NCBI GenBank assembly: GCA_021324945.1
Contig: JAJPID010000047.1
Span: forward strand, 1 to 64,000
Source of the DNA: Lysobacterales bacterium
GTDB lineage: Bacteria; Pseudomonadota; Gammaproteobacteria; Xanthomonadales; Rhodanobacteraceae
Length of the DNA stretch: 64,000 nucleotides
Direction: 5' to 3'
In this document: piece after piece, positions 56,197 to 64,000 of the stretch
Numbering within the stretch: the stretch's first letter is position 1
Layout: each line of letters begins with the position of its first letter
Notes under the pieces: model-generated
Seen by the model: the letters and a program-made list of their open reading frames with translations, nothing else
What the model was told of the DNA's origin: nothing
The model's database searches: none
Translations under genes and position numbers: made by a program

Positions 56197-57495
56197 ATGA
56201 CGAAGCCGGATCGAACAACGCGCAACCAACCCGCGCGCGGCCACGTGGGCCTCGCGATTCTGCTGGGCGCGCTGACGATGCTCGGCCCGTTCTCGATCGA
56301 CACTATCTTTCCGGGGTTCCCCGACATCGCGAGCGTGTTCCATGCATCGGCCGACGCCATGCAGCAGACGGTGAGCGTGTACCTCCTCACCTATGCGGCG
56401 ATGAGCTTGTTGCACGGACCGCTGTCGGATGCACTGGGACGCAAGCCGGTGATCGTGGGCGGATTGATCCTGTACGCGCTTGCCTCTGTCGGCGCGGCGC
56501 TCGCGACTTCATTGCCTTTGCTGCTCGGCTGGCGCGCCTTGCAAGGTTTGAGCGCGCCGGCCGGAATCGTGGTCGCGCGCGCGATGGTGCGCGATCTTTA
56601 CGATGGCCCGCAGGCGCAGAAACTGATGTCGGCGATGATGATGGTGTTCGGTATTGCGCCCGCGGTGGCGCCCATCGTAGGCGCTTGGTTGCTGGGCATC
56701 GACGGCTGGCGCGGCATCTTCTGGGCACTGGCCTGGTTCGCGGCTGCATTGATGGCGATCACGCTGTTTGCGATGCGCGAATCGCATCCAGCGGACAGGC
56801 GCACGCCGTTGCGATTGCGCGGCGTGTTCGACACCTACCGCCGCATCGTCGGCGACGCGCCGTTCTGGCCGCTGGCGGTTTCCGGCACGCTGAACTTTTC
56901 CTCGCTGTTTCTCTACATCGTTTCCGCACCGGTGTTCGTGCTAGATCTGCTGCATCGATCGCAGCAGGGATTTCCGTGGCTGTTTGTGCCGATCATTGGC
57001 GGAATGACGTTGGGTTCGTGGGTGTCTGGACACAAGGCAGGACGCTGGTCAGCGGCGAGGACGGTCGGCATCGGCTATACGCTGATGCTGACTGCGGCAA
57101 TCGCGAATCTGGTGCTTGCCGTGTTGCTCTTGCATCCGCGGGTGCCGTGGTCGGTGATGCCGATGTTCGTGCAGGGTCTGGGCGTCGGGCTGGCGTTCTC
57201 GACTTTGACCTTACTGCTGCTCGACCGCTTTCCCGGACAGCGCGGTTCGGCCTCCGCGGTGCAGAGTTTCGTCAGCCTGATGTTCAATGCTGTGATGGCC
57301 GGCGCCATCGCCCCGCTCTTGTATGGCAGCGCGTTGACACTGGCAATCGGTTCGGCGGCGTTCGTGCTGGTCGGCTATTTGAGTTGGCGCGCTTACGCCG
57401 TGCTGTGCAACAGTCCGCGCGAAACCAGGAACGCGCGCGCGTCTTCCGCGTCGTGTTGGAACCAGGCACGCGCGGAACCGAGCCGGAACGAATAG
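56197..57495 (+). CDS. Bcr/CflA-family multidrug MFS exporter
   Basis: A 432-residue drug:proton antiporter of the DHA1 Bcr/CflA type with 12 membrane segments. Diagnostic blocks are MLGPFSIDTIFPGFPDIA at the first segment, GPLSDALGRKPVIVGGLILY in loop 2-3 and ALQGLSAPAGIVVARAMVRDLYDG in segments 4-5. Likely substrates are bicyclomycin, chloramphenicol or amino-acid-like metabolites; not determinable. After the last membrane segment (ending about LSWRAYAVL) a hydrophilic tail of about 29 residues reads into the antisense of the convergent peptidase gene, so the natural stop may have been lost. The ATG lies 52 bases from the start of the fluoride aptamer on the other strand, so the two promoters are divergent. 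Confidence 0.92.
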   Translation: MTKPDRTTRNQPARGHVGLAILLGALTMLGPFSIDTIFPGFPDIASVFHASADAMQQTVSVYLLTYAAMSLLHGPLSDALGRKPVIVGGLILYALASVGAALATSLPLLLGWRALQGLSAPAGIVVARAMVRDLYDGPQAQKLMSAMMMVFGIAPAVAPIVGAWLLGIDGWRGIFWALAWFAAALMAITLFAMRESHPADRRTPLRLRGVFDTYRRIVGDAPFWPLAVSGTLNFSSLFLYIVSAPVFVLDLLHRSQQGFPWLFVPIIGGMTLGSWVSGHKAGRWSAARTVGIGYTLMLTAAIANLVLAVLLLHPRVPWSVMPMFVQGLGVGLAFSTLTLLLLDRFPGQRGSASAVQSFVSLMFNAVMAGAIAPLLYGSALTLAIGSAAFVLVGYLSWRAYAVLCNSPRETRNARASSASCWNQARAEPSRNE

Positions 57496-57884
57496 CCCCA
57501 CGCATCCATGTCGGCAAAGGCGCGTTCGCGGCCGAAGCCGGGCAGGGCGTCGGCAAGCACGATCTGCAGATAGCAGGCCGCGTCTTCCTCGATCTGCGAA
57601 TCGCTGGCGTCAGTATGGATACGCGCACGCCGTTGTGGGTCGGCAATCAGCAGGTGACAGGCCTCGTGCAACAACGAATGCAGCGGCGTGTCGGCGCGTG
57701 CATACACGTTGCTGCCGATCACGCCGGCTTCCGGCTCGCCCCAGTAGCTGCCGGGAATCGACGCGCCGTCTTCGATGCGGGTCAGTTGCAGGTCGTGTCG
57801 CGCGAGCAATGCTTCGCATGCATCGAAGCCGATATCCGCGATGCGAGCAACACTCGGTTCGCGCTGTTTCCGCTCACCGCTCAC
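57393..57884 (-). CDS. HExxH-type putative metallopeptidase downstream of minE
   Basis: A 163-residue protein with [16 protein letters not shown] near residue 72, a zincin-type HExxH helix, and a downstream acidic stretch [21 protein letters not shown] that could give the third ligand (Glu). This resembles small cytoplasmic peptidase-like proteins, but I do not recognise the family with certainty. The start is a GTG overlapping minE by 11 bases inside a heptamer array; no other start codon fits well. The 3' end overlaps the convergent MFS gene by 103 bases. Position makes it the last gene of the min cluster. Confidence 0.7.
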   Translation of the reverse strand: MSGERKQREPSVARIADIGFDACEALLARHDLQLTRIEDGASIPGSYWGEPEAGVIGSNVYARADTPLHSLLHEACHLLIADPQRRARIHTDASDSQIEEDAACYLQIVLADALPGFGRERAFADMDAWGYSFRLGSARAWFQHDAEDARAFLVSRGLLHSTA

Positions 57885-57892
57885 CGCTCACC
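57872..57892. repeat. Heptamer array at the minE/peptidase junction
   Basis: Three exact copies of GCTCACC (GGTGAGC on the coding strand). They encode the last residues of MinE (VSGER and stop) and supply the GTG start of the peptidase gene in another frame. Confidence 0.9.
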
Positions 57893-58149
57893 GCCAATTT
57901 TTGTTCCGGCAACGCCACCGACAGCTCCAGCACTTCGTGTTGGCCGTCGCGTTCGACGTTGACCTGCACCGCATCGGGATCGACGTTGACGTATTTGCGG
58001 ATCACCGCCAGCAGTTCGCCGCGCAGCAGCGGCAGGTAATCGGGGCCGCCGCGCGTGGCCCGTTCCTGCGCCACGATGATGCGCAGGCGTTCGCGCGCGA
58101 TATCGGCGGTGTTCTTCGGGCGTGCGCGCAGGAAGTCCAGGAGTTTCAT
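57874..58149 (-). CDS. minE: Cell division topological specificity factor MinE
   Basis: A 91-residue activator of MinD ATPase that drives pole-to-pole oscillation. The N-terminal membrane and MinD-contact region reads [30 protein letters not shown], and the beta domain [21 protein letters not shown] is intact. The ATG at MKLLDFL is unambiguous. It follows minD by 10 bases. The last residues are encoded by a heptamer array and are lineage-specific. Confidence 0.97.
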   Translation of the reverse strand: MKLLDFLRARPKNTADIARERLRIIVAQERATRGGPDYLPLLRGELLAVIRKYVNVDPDAVQVNVERDGQHEVLELSVALPEQKLAVSGER

Positions 58150-58159
58150 TGCACGCTCC

Positions 58160-58972
58160 TCAGGTCCCGAACATGCGCTTGAAAAAACCTTTCCTCGGCG
58201 CGTCGATGAAGCGCAATTCGATTTCTTCGCCGTCCAGACGCGCGACCGCATCGCCGTAGGCCTGGCCTGCGATCGAGCTGGCATCGTGGATCACCGGCAC
58301 ACCGGAATTGGACGCGGCCAACACCTGTTCGGATTCGGGAATCACACCGAGCACCGGGATGCCGAGGATCTCCTCAACGTCTTTCACGCTCATCATTTCG
58401 CCCGCTTCCACGCGCACCGGGTTGTAGCGCGTCAACAACAGGTGCTGCTTCATCGGGCCGTCACCGCGTTCCGCATGGCGCGTTTTCGATGCCAGCAACC
58501 CGAGGATGCGATCCGAATCGCGCACGCTCGATACCTCCGGATTCACGACCACCACCGCGCGGTCGGCGAAATACATCGCGAGGTGCGCACCTTTCTCGAT
58601 GCCGGCCGGCGAATCGCAGATCACGAAATCGAAACCGTCGGCGGCGAGTTCATCCAGCACACGGCCCACGCCTTCCTGCGTCAGCGCGTCCTTGTCGCGC
58701 GTCTGCGAGGCGGCGAGCACATACAGATTGTCGAGCCGCTTGTCGCGGATCAGCGCCTGTTTCAACGTGGCTTCGTTGTGGATCACGTTGACGAAGTCGT
58801 ATACCACGCGCCGCTCGCAACCCATGATGAGATCTAGGTTGCGCAGGCCGACGTCGAAGTCGATAACCGCGACCTTGTGACCGCGTTTGGCGAGTCCGGT
58901 GGCGAGCGAGGCGGACGTGGTGGTCTTGCCCACACCGCCCTTGCCGGAAGTGACGACGATGATTTCGGTCAA
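58160..58972 (-). CDS. minD: Septum site-determining ATPase MinD
   Basis: Peripheral membrane ATPase of 270 residues that recruits MinC and MinE. The deviant Walker A is [20 protein letters not shown] at residues 10-29, switch I/II appear as [14 protein letters not shown] and [12 protein letters not shown], and the C-terminal amphipathic membrane-targeting helix is [11 protein letters not shown]. Canonical in every respect. Confidence 0.98.
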   Translation of the reverse strand: MTEIIVVTSGKGGVGKTTTSASLATGLAKRGHKVAVIDFDVGLRNLDLIMGCERRVVYDFVNVIHNEATLKQALIRDKRLDNLYVLAASQTRDKDALTQEGVGRVLDELAADGFDFVICDSPAGIEKGAHLAMYFADRAVVVVNPEVSSVRDSDRILGLLASKTRHAERGDGPMKQHLLLTRYNPVRVEAGEMMSVKDVEEILGIPVLGVIPESEQVLAASNSGVPVIHDASSIAGQAYGDAVARLDGEEIELRFIDAPRKGFFKRMFGT

Positions 58973-59000
58973 GGTGGGAATCTCCAGGAATTACGTGTAG

Positions 59001-59059
59001 GTGAGTTGTGAGTTGTGAGTAGCCGAGTGAAGCTTTTCAACTCACCACTCACTACTCAC
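59001..59059. repeat. Inverted heptamer arrays between minC and minD
   Basis: Left arm: GTGAGTT, GTGAGTT, GTGAGTA (59001-59021). Right arm: CAACTCA, CCACTCA, CTACTCA (59039-59059). The arms are largely complementary and could form a long imperfect hairpin in the min transcript, 5 bases after the minC stop. Confidence 0.85.
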
Positions 59060-59063
59060 GCTT

Positions 59064-59882
59064 TTACAAATTTGCAATCTTCAACTTTCCGCCTTCCAGT
59101 GAAATCTGTACGGACCTGCCGTCGTATTGCGCAGGAATTTCCTCGAACACGCGATAGTGCCCGGCGATGGACACCAGCTCCGCGCGGAATTCGCTGCAAT
59201 AAATACGCGCGCGCTCGTCGCCCAGCGCACCGGCAAACACGCGACCGCGTAATGCGCCATAGACGTGGATGTTGCCGTCGGCCAGCACTTCCGCACCATT
59301 GGCGACCGGCGCGACAACGATCAGATCGCGGCCGCGTGCGTACACCTGCTGACCCGTGCGCACCGGTTGCGTGTGATGCTGCGCGAACACCGGTGCATCC
59401 GCTTTCAACGTTGTGATTTCGGCGTGTCTGGCGGGCGCCGGGCCTTGTTCTGATGACGCGTTTGAGGATGCGGCGCTTTCCACACGCGGCGGTTCCGCAT
59501 GGCGCTCGTACTGCGCGCGAAATTTCGCGATCAGCGGCAATCCCAATCGCCGTGCCAGCACATCGGTTTCCGAGGTACCGTATGCGAGCCCCACCGGCAG
59601 CATGCCGGCGGCGCGCACCGCTTCCAGCAGCGCATCGACTTCGCCGTCCTCGGGTTGCTTGGCAAGATGCGAAAGATCCATCACCACCGCGGCGCGTTCG
59701 AACAAGTGCGGCGCAGCGCGCACGCGACGCTCCAGTTCCGCATGCAGCGCTGCCGCGTCGTTGCGGCGCACGCGTACTTGGGCGATGCCCACTTGCCCGA
59801 ACTTCAATTCCACCGCGTCAGCGTTTTCGCTGCGCGCGCCTGCCGCCACGCTCACGCGCCACCTGTCGCCATGTGCGGCCAT
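59064..59882 (-). CDS. minC: Septum site-determining protein MinC
   Basis: FtsZ-polymerisation inhibitor, 272 residues. The N-terminal FtsZ-acting domain (VELKFGQVGIAQVRVRR, FERAAVVMDLSHLAKQ) is joined by a Ser/Ala/Pro-rich linker (ESAASSNASSEQGPAPARH) to the C-terminal beta-helix with PVRTGQQVYARGRDLIVVAPVANGAEVLADGNIHVYGALRGR, which binds MinD. The linker is longer than in E. coli (231 residues). The start is the ATG at MAAHGDRW, overlapping the GNAT gene by 31 bases. Confidence 0.95.
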   Translation of the reverse strand: MAAHGDRWRVSVAAGARSENADAVELKFGQVGIAQVRVRRNDAAALHAELERRVRAAPHLFERAAVVMDLSHLAKQPEDGEVDALLEAVRAAGMLPVGLAYGTSETDVLARRLGLPLIAKFRAQYERHAEPPRVESAASSNASSEQGPAPARHAEITTLKADAPVFAQHHTQPVRTGQQVYARGRDLIVVAPVANGAEVLADGNIHVYGALRGRVFAGALGDERARIYCSEFRAELVSIAGHYRVFEEIPAQYDGRSVQISLEGGKLKIANL

Positions 59883-60442
59883 TCGATGCGCGCGCGATCG
59901 ATCAGCCAGGGTAATGCGGGCAGGCCGCGTGGATAGGCCTCGCAGACGAACGCGTAGCATTCGAGCTGTTTGGCGAGCAGGCACACGCGCCGGCCGTTTT
60001 CCGGCATCAGTTGCTGGCCGACCTCGTTGAAACCGCGCGTGCCGTGAAACAGCATGGAAACATCGTCGCGGGGTTCGAGAAAAACTTCGCACGCCAGTAC
60101 TGGCGCGCGCGCTTCGGCGTAGCTCTGCACGTCGCTGTAGAACACTCGGCCCAGGCCGTGGCCGCGAAAAGTCCCGCCGATCACCACGCGGTCGATGTAG
60201 ACGAAACGCGCATAGCGCTCGCGGAACCAGCGAAAATTGGAACTGGCGTGATCGCCGGTTTCGCGTACGGCGATCAGGAAACCCGCGATCTGCCCATCGA
60301 TCTCCGCCACGCGAAAGTAATCCGCACGCTCGAAAAAATGCCGCAGATGTGCGGCATCGAGGGGCAGGATCGCGGAACCGGCGCTGTTGTTGAGGGCGAG
60401 AACGGCATCCAGATCGTGCTCGCGGACATCACGAAGCTTCAT
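59852..60442 (-). CDS. GNAT-family N-acetyltransferase upstream of minC
   Basis: A 196-residue acetyltransferase. The N-terminus MKLRDVREHDLDAVLALNN and the acetyl-CoA-binding region VVIGGTFRGHGLGRVFYSDV (RGxGxG-type, here RGHGLG) are clear, as is the late FEVFLEP-like strand CEVFLEPRDDVSMLFHGTRGFNEVG. The substrate is unknown. AGGA lies 7 bases before the ATG. The stop lies 31 bases inside minC, so it is co-transcribed with and translated into the min genes; whether it touches division is open. Confidence 0.9.
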   Translation of the reverse strand: MKLRDVREHDLDAVLALNNSAGSAILPLDAAHLRHFFERADYFRVAEIDGQIAGFLIAVRETGDHASSNFRWFRERYARFVYIDRVVIGGTFRGHGLGRVFYSDVQSYAEARAPVLACEVFLEPRDDVSMLFHGTRGFNEVGQQLMPENGRRVCLLAKQLECYAFVCEAYPRGLPALPWLIDRARIEWPHMATGGA

Positions 60443-60622
60443 TGGGACTTCCTGAGCGCTCGATCCGCGCCAATGGCGCACGCGCATCTTGGGATTATTA
60501 CATGCGAACGGCGAGAGGTCATGCTCCGCGCGTGGCGTGACGGCAGTGTGACCGGACACGAACGGCCGAGTTCCGCTTGACTTTTGCGCGCGGCCGCAAA
60601 GCGCGCGCGGACCGGTTGTCTT

Positions 60623-61864
60623 ATGATCGCGGGGTCCGCCGAGCCAAGCATTGACGTGTTGCCACGCCGCGCTCTCAACCACACCCGCCTGCTGCGCTAC
60701 GCGGGTCTATTCACCTACGCCTGTGTGGGCGTGCCGCTGATCAGCCGCGATTGGATGCTCTCGCGTCTGGGCGAAGCGCAGATGCAGGACCAGTTCAACC
60801 AGTTGCAGCAGCAAGTGCGCTCGCACACCGACGTGCTGCTGTGGGCCGTCTGCTACGTGATCTTCGGGGTGGTGTACTGGCTGCTGACGCGCGATCTTGG
60901 TTCGCGCCGGCACTGGACGGTCAAGCTGCTCGGCCTGCTGGCGTTGACCGGCACCGCCATCGCGATCGGTTGGTTCTCGCAGAGCGGTCTCTCCGCGCTA
61001 CTGCTGATGGTGGTGTGCGTGGTGCTGCCCTGGGTGCTGCCATTGCCACTCGGAGTGACATGGGCGATCGTGCAGAACCTCGCGCTGGTGCCGGTGTTCG
61101 CCAGCTTTCCCGGGTTCGATCTGCCCAAGGCCGTGTTGCAGGTAAGCCTGTATTTCAGTTTTTCCGTGATCACCTTCATCGCCTCGATGGTCGCCAGCCA
61201 GCAGGCGGAGGCGCGCGAGGAACAGCGGCGTCTGAATTCCGAGCTGCGCGCCACGCGCGCGCTGCTGGCCGAGTCCAGCCGCATCTCCGAGCGCATGCGC
61301 ATTGCGCGCGAGCTGCACGATCTGGTCGGACATCATTTGACCGCGTTGAGTTTGAATCTGGAAGTGGCAAGCCACCTCGTCAACGAACCCGCCGCCGAAC
61401 ACGTCGAGAAGGCGCAGACCACCGCCAAGCAGTTGCTCGCCGACGTGCGCGAAGTGGTAAGCGAATTGCGCGACGACGACGCGATCGATTTGACCGACGC
61501 GCTGCGCAACATCACCGAGGGCGTGCCGGGGCTGGACGTGCATCTGGATCTGCCACCGCGTTTCTCGGTGGACGATCCGCACCGCGCGCAGGTGCTGCTG
61601 CGCTGCGCGCAGGAGATCGTCACCAACGCTGTACGTCATGCCGGTGCGAAACACCTTTGGCTGCGCTTCGAGCGCACCGCCGACGGTATGCTGGCGCTGA
61701 AGGCGCACGACGACGGCCGCGGCGCAGCCGAGATCAAACCTGGCAATGGTTTGAGCGGCATGCGCGAGCGCTTGGCCGAAGTGGGCGGCCGACTGGTGAT
61801 CGACACCGCGCGCGATCGCGGGTTTACTTTGGAAGCGTCGATGCCGATCGACAACGCGGCTTGA
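60623..61864 (+). CDS. NarL-type sensor histidine kinase (DesK-like)
   Basis: A 413-residue membrane kinase. Five or six N-terminal membrane segments (about residues 25-200) have no recognisable extracytoplasmic domain, as in DesK-type membrane-state sensors. A coiled coil (QQAEAREEQRRLNSELRATRALL) leads to the HisKA_3 phosphoacceptor His232 in ARELHDLVGHHLTALSLNLE. The ATPase has the N box QEIVTNAVRHAGA, DDGRG and GNGLSGMRERL. The start at MIAGSAEPSID is chosen without a strong ribosome-binding site. Its partner regulator follows 25 bases later. Phosphorylation of the regulator is firm by family; the signal is unknown. Confidence 0.93.
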   Translation: MIAGSAEPSIDVLPRRALNHTRLLRYAGLFTYACVGVPLISRDWMLSRLGEAQMQDQFNQLQQQVRSHTDVLLWAVCYVIFGVVYWLLTRDLGSRRHWTVKLLGLLALTGTAIAIGWFSQSGLSALLLMVVCVVLPWVLPLPLGVTWAIVQNLALVPVFASFPGFDLPKAVLQVSLYFSFSVITFIASMVASQQAEAREEQRRLNSELRATRALLAESSRISERMRIARELHDLVGHHLTALSLNLEVASHLVNEPAAEHVEKAQTTAKQLLADVREVVSELRDDDAIDLTDALRNITEGVPGLDVHLDLPPRFSVDDPHRAQVLLRCAQEIVTNAVRHAGAKHLWLRFERTADGMLALKAHDDGRGAAEIKPGNGLSGMRERLAEVGGRLVIDTARDRGFTLEASMPIDNAA

Positions 61865-61889
61865 GCAATCGTTGCATGGGGAGTGTCGA

Positions 61890-62531
61890 ATGATTTCGGT
61901 GTGTCTCGTTGACGACCAGAATTTGGTGCGGCAGGGAATCAGATCGCTGCTCGAACTGTCTCCGGATATCCGCGTGGTCGCCGAATGCGTGGACGGCACG
62001 CAGGCATTGGAGACGATCCCGAAGGTCGATCCCGACGTGGTGCTACTGGACATGCGCATGCCCGGCAAGAGCGGGCTGGATGTGCTCAACGCCTTCGCCG
62101 CCAAAGGCGAAGTGCCGCCGACGATCATCCTCACGACCTTCGACGACGATCAACTGGTGCTCGCCGGCCTGAAAGCCGGCGCACGCGGTTACCTGCTGAA
62201 GGACGTCTCGCTGGAACAACTGGTGGAAGCGGTGAAGACCGTCGCCGCCGGCGGCTCGCTGATCGCGCCGATGGTCACGCAGAGATTATTGGCCGGCATC
62301 GGCCGCATGCAGAACCAGTTCACCAGCCTCGAACAACCAGACCCACTGACCGAGCGCGAAACCGAAATCCTGCGCCTGATGTCCGGCGGCTACAGCAACA
62401 AGGAAATCGCCAACTCGCTCGGCGTCGCCGAAGGCACGGTGAAAAACCACGTCTCCAACATCCTCTCCAAACTCGGCGTGCGCGACCGCACCCGCGCGGT
62501 GCTGAAGGCGCTGGAGTTGGGGATTGTGTAA
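61890..62531 (+). CDS. NarL/FixJ-family response regulator
   Basis: Receiver plus LuxR-type DNA-binding protein, 213 residues. The receiver has the acidic pair in CLVDDQNLVRQG, phosphoacceptor Asp54 in VVLLDMRMPGKSG and the conserved Lys in YLLKDVSLEQL. The helix-turn-helix is LTERETEILRLMSGGYSNKEIANSLGVAEGTVKNHVSNILSKL. GGGAG lies 7 bases before the ATG. It pairs with the kinase just upstream. The RND pump gene that converges on it from the right (15 bases apart) is not clearly a target. Confidence 0.96.
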   Translation: MISVCLVDDQNLVRQGIRSLLELSPDIRVVAECVDGTQALETIPKVDPDVVLLDMRMPGKSGLDVLNAFAAKGEVPPTIILTTFDDDQLVLAGLKAGARGYLLKDVSLEQLVEAVKTVAAGGSLIAPMVTQRLLAGIGRMQNQFTSLEQPDPLTERETEILRLMSGGYSNKEIANSLGVAEGTVKNHVSNILSKLGVRDRTRAVLKALELGIV

Positions 62532-62546
62532 CCGTACGAATCGCGA

Positions 62547-64000
62547 TCAGGTAACGGAATCGCCTTCCGTTCCATCCGACCGATCGCCCAACAACCTCCG
62601 CACCACGACATAAAACACCGGCACCAGCAACAGGCCCAGGACGGTGGCGCCGAGCATGCCGCCGATCACGCCGGTGCCGATGGCATGACGGCTATTGGCG
62701 CCGGCGCCGGTGGAAATCGCCAGCGGCACTACGCCCAGAATGAAAGCGATCGAAGTCATCAGGATCGGCCGCAATCTTATTCGGCAGGCTTCTAGCGTCG
62801 CCTTCAGCAACCCCATGCCTTCCTTCTGCATGTCGACCGCGAAGGCCACGATCAGGATCGCATTCTTGGCCGACAGGCCGATGATCGCGATCAGGCCGAT
62901 CTTGAAATACACGTCATCCTGCAGGCCGCGCGCGAAGGTGAGCAGCGCCGCGCCCAGCACGCCCAGCGGTACCACCAGCAATACAGCCACCGGAATCGAC
63001 CAGCTTTCGTACAAAGCGGCGAGGCACAGGAACACCACGATGATCGACAGGCCGAACAGCATCGGCGCCTGCGCCCCCGAGATCAGTTCCTGCAATGACT
63101 GGCCCGACCATTCGTAACCGAAGCTGTGCGGCAGGTATTTCGCCACCAGTTCCTCCATTGCGGTGATCGCGTCACCCGAGCTGTAGCCCGGGCCGGGCGT
63201 GCCGGTAAGCGAGATCGAACCGAAGCCGTTGTAGCGGTCCAGTTCTGGCGGGGCGGTCGTCCATTTCGTCGAGACCACGCTGGAAAGCGGCACCATCGCC
63301 CCGCTGGAAGACTGCGTGTAGAAGTCGCCGATGTCCTCCGGCGCCATGCGATAGGGCGCATCGGCCTGCATTTCCACGCGCAGCACGCGGCCCTGGTAAT
63401 AGAAATCGTTGGCGTACACCGGCGAGAGCATCAACTGGATCGCGTTGTACACGTCGCTGACCGACAGCCCCATCGACTGCGCCTGCACGCGATCCACTTT
63501 CATGTCCAGAGTGGGCGCATCCTCAAGTCCGTTGGTGCGCACGTTCTGTAGGCGCTTGTCTTTCGCCGCCGCCGCGATCAGCTTGTCGCGCGCGGCGATC
63601 AAGGCGTCGTGGCCCATCCCCGAGCGGTCTTCGAGCCGGAAATCGAAACCGGCGAATTGGCCCAAGCCGCGGATCACGGGGCGATTCAGCGCCACCACCT
63701 GCGCGTCGCGGATTTTCGAGAACTTGTGATTGAGCAGCGAGATCAGCTCATCGGCGGTGTGCTGGCGGGCGTCCCAGTCCTTCAGGTGCACGAACGCCAT
63801 GCCGACGTTGTCGCCATTGCCGAGGAAGCTGAAGCCGCCGACGGTGAAGGCGTTGGCGACATCCGGATCACCGACCACGGTCTTCTCGACCTCCCGCATC
63901 ACATCGCTTGTGCGGTTCATGGTGGCACCCGGCGGCAACTGCACCGTGACGAACACCTCGCCCTGGTCCTCTTCCGGCACGAAACTGGAAGGCAGCCTCC
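62547..64000 (-). CDS. RND efflux pump inner-membrane component (HAE1/AcrB-like), C-terminal half
   Basis: About 484 residues of a hydrophobe/amphiphile efflux transporter are visible; the 5' part is beyond the right edge. The first residues SSFVPEEDQGEVFVTVQLPPGATMNRT align with the start of the second porter loop of AcrB (about residue 560). Later come YEWSGQSLQELISGAQAPMLF, the segment IGLSAKNAILIVAFAVD with the relay Lys equal to AcrB Lys940, and RLRPILMTSIAFILGVVPLAIS. It ends VVRRLLGDRSDGTEGDSVT, a short acidic tail. It should act with a periplasmic adaptor and an outer-membrane channel, which would lie upstream to the right. Substrates are probably drugs or detergents. Confidence 0.95.
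   Translation of the reverse strand, partial: RLPSSFVPEEDQGEVFVTVQLPPGATMNRTSDVMREVEKTVVGDPDVANAFTVGGFSFLGNGDNVGMAFVHLKDWDARQHTADELISLLNHKFSKIRDAQVVALNRPVIRGLGQFAGFDFRLEDRSGMGHDALIAARDKLIAAAAKDKRLQNVRTNGLEDAPTLDMKVDRVQAQSMGLSVSDVYNAIQLMLSPVYANDFYYQGRVLRVEMQADAPYRMAPEDIGDFYTQSSSGAMVPLSSVVSTKWTTAPPELDRYNGFGSISLTGTPGPGYSSGDAITAMEELVAKYLPHSFGYEWSGQSLQELISGAQAPMLFGLSIIVVFLCLAALYESWSIPVAVLLVVPLGVLGAALLTFARGLQDDVYFKIGLIAIIGLSAKNAILIVAFAVDMQKEGMGLLKATLEACRIRLRPILMTSIAFILGVVPLAISTGAGANSRHAIGTGVIGGMLGATVLGLLLVPVFYVVVRRLLGDRSDGTEGDSVT

Noticed and set aside
1-64000. CRISPR array, prophage or integrative element
   Set aside because: No spaced direct repeats of CRISPR size, no integrase, transposase or phage structural gene, and no tRNA-edge duplication were seen; tandem arrays present have a 7-base period without spacers.

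Overview
This window reads as the chromosome of a high-GC gammaproteobacterium, most likely of the Xanthomonadales/Lysobacterales (a Rhodanobacteraceae-like environmental genus is my guess). The basis is the family resemblance of the proteins, the core gene order (maf-rng-yhdP-tldD; rpsB-tsf-pyrH-frr-uppS-cdsA-dxr-rseP-bamA-lpxD-fabZ-lpxA-lpxB-rnhB-dnaE-accA-tilS), and small dispersed palindromes of the kind common in that order. No tRNA, rRNA, CRISPR array, prophage or intact insertion sequence was seen.

Layout. 1-2 kb: the N-terminal part of a trimeric autotransporter adhesin that leaves the left edge. 2-12.5 kb: maf, rng, yhdP, a YciI-like gene, tldD, yjgA (opposite strand) and pmbA; TldD and PmbA form one heterodimeric peptidase. 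12.6-16.4 kb: a decayed M48 peptidase, an exported DUF1800/DUF1501 pair and a small DUF4870 membrane protein, closed by a strong terminator. 16.5-39.6 kb: a 23-kb run of minus-strand housekeeping genes covering translation (rpsB, tsf, frr, tilS), pyrimidine nucleotides (pyrH), lipid carrier and isoprenoids (uppS, dxr), phospholipid (cdsA), outer-membrane assembly and stress proteolysis (bamA, rseP), lipid A (lpxD, fabZ, lpxA, lpxB), an LTA-synthase-like membrane hydrolase, DNA replication and repair (rnhB, dnaE, xseB) and fatty-acid initiation (accA). 39.9-46.8 kb: plus-strand marR-like gene, map, glnD and a tightly overlapped dapD-orf-yffB-dapE lysine/peptidoglycan precursor operon. 47-56 kb: minus-strand penicillin acylase, parC, a TraB/GumN protein, cfa, and a crcB-DUF190-MFS operon headed by a convincing fluoride riboswitch. 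56-64 kb: a Bcr/CflA exporter, the GNAT-minC-minD-minE-peptidase cluster, a NarL-type two-component pair and the C-terminal half of an RND efflux pump.

The most noteworthy points are: (i) a fluoride aptamer with a Shine-Dalgarno-sequestering hairpin in front of crcB, with an MFS transporter apparently in the same transcript; (ii) an RNase HII whose junction-sensing Gly-Arg-Gly is Gly-Cys-Ala while the catalytic acids are kept; (iii) an in-frame insertion of about 45 codons in lpxB that contains a G-rich heptamer array; (iv) similar period-7 arrays of different sequence at three other gene boundaries; (v) absence of skp between bamA and lpxD, where a nested palindromic element sits instead; and (vi) a 15-bp perfect palindrome in the marR/rpsB divergent promoter region. 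Start codons were chosen by family alignment and ribosome-binding sites; where the evidence is weak this is stated.
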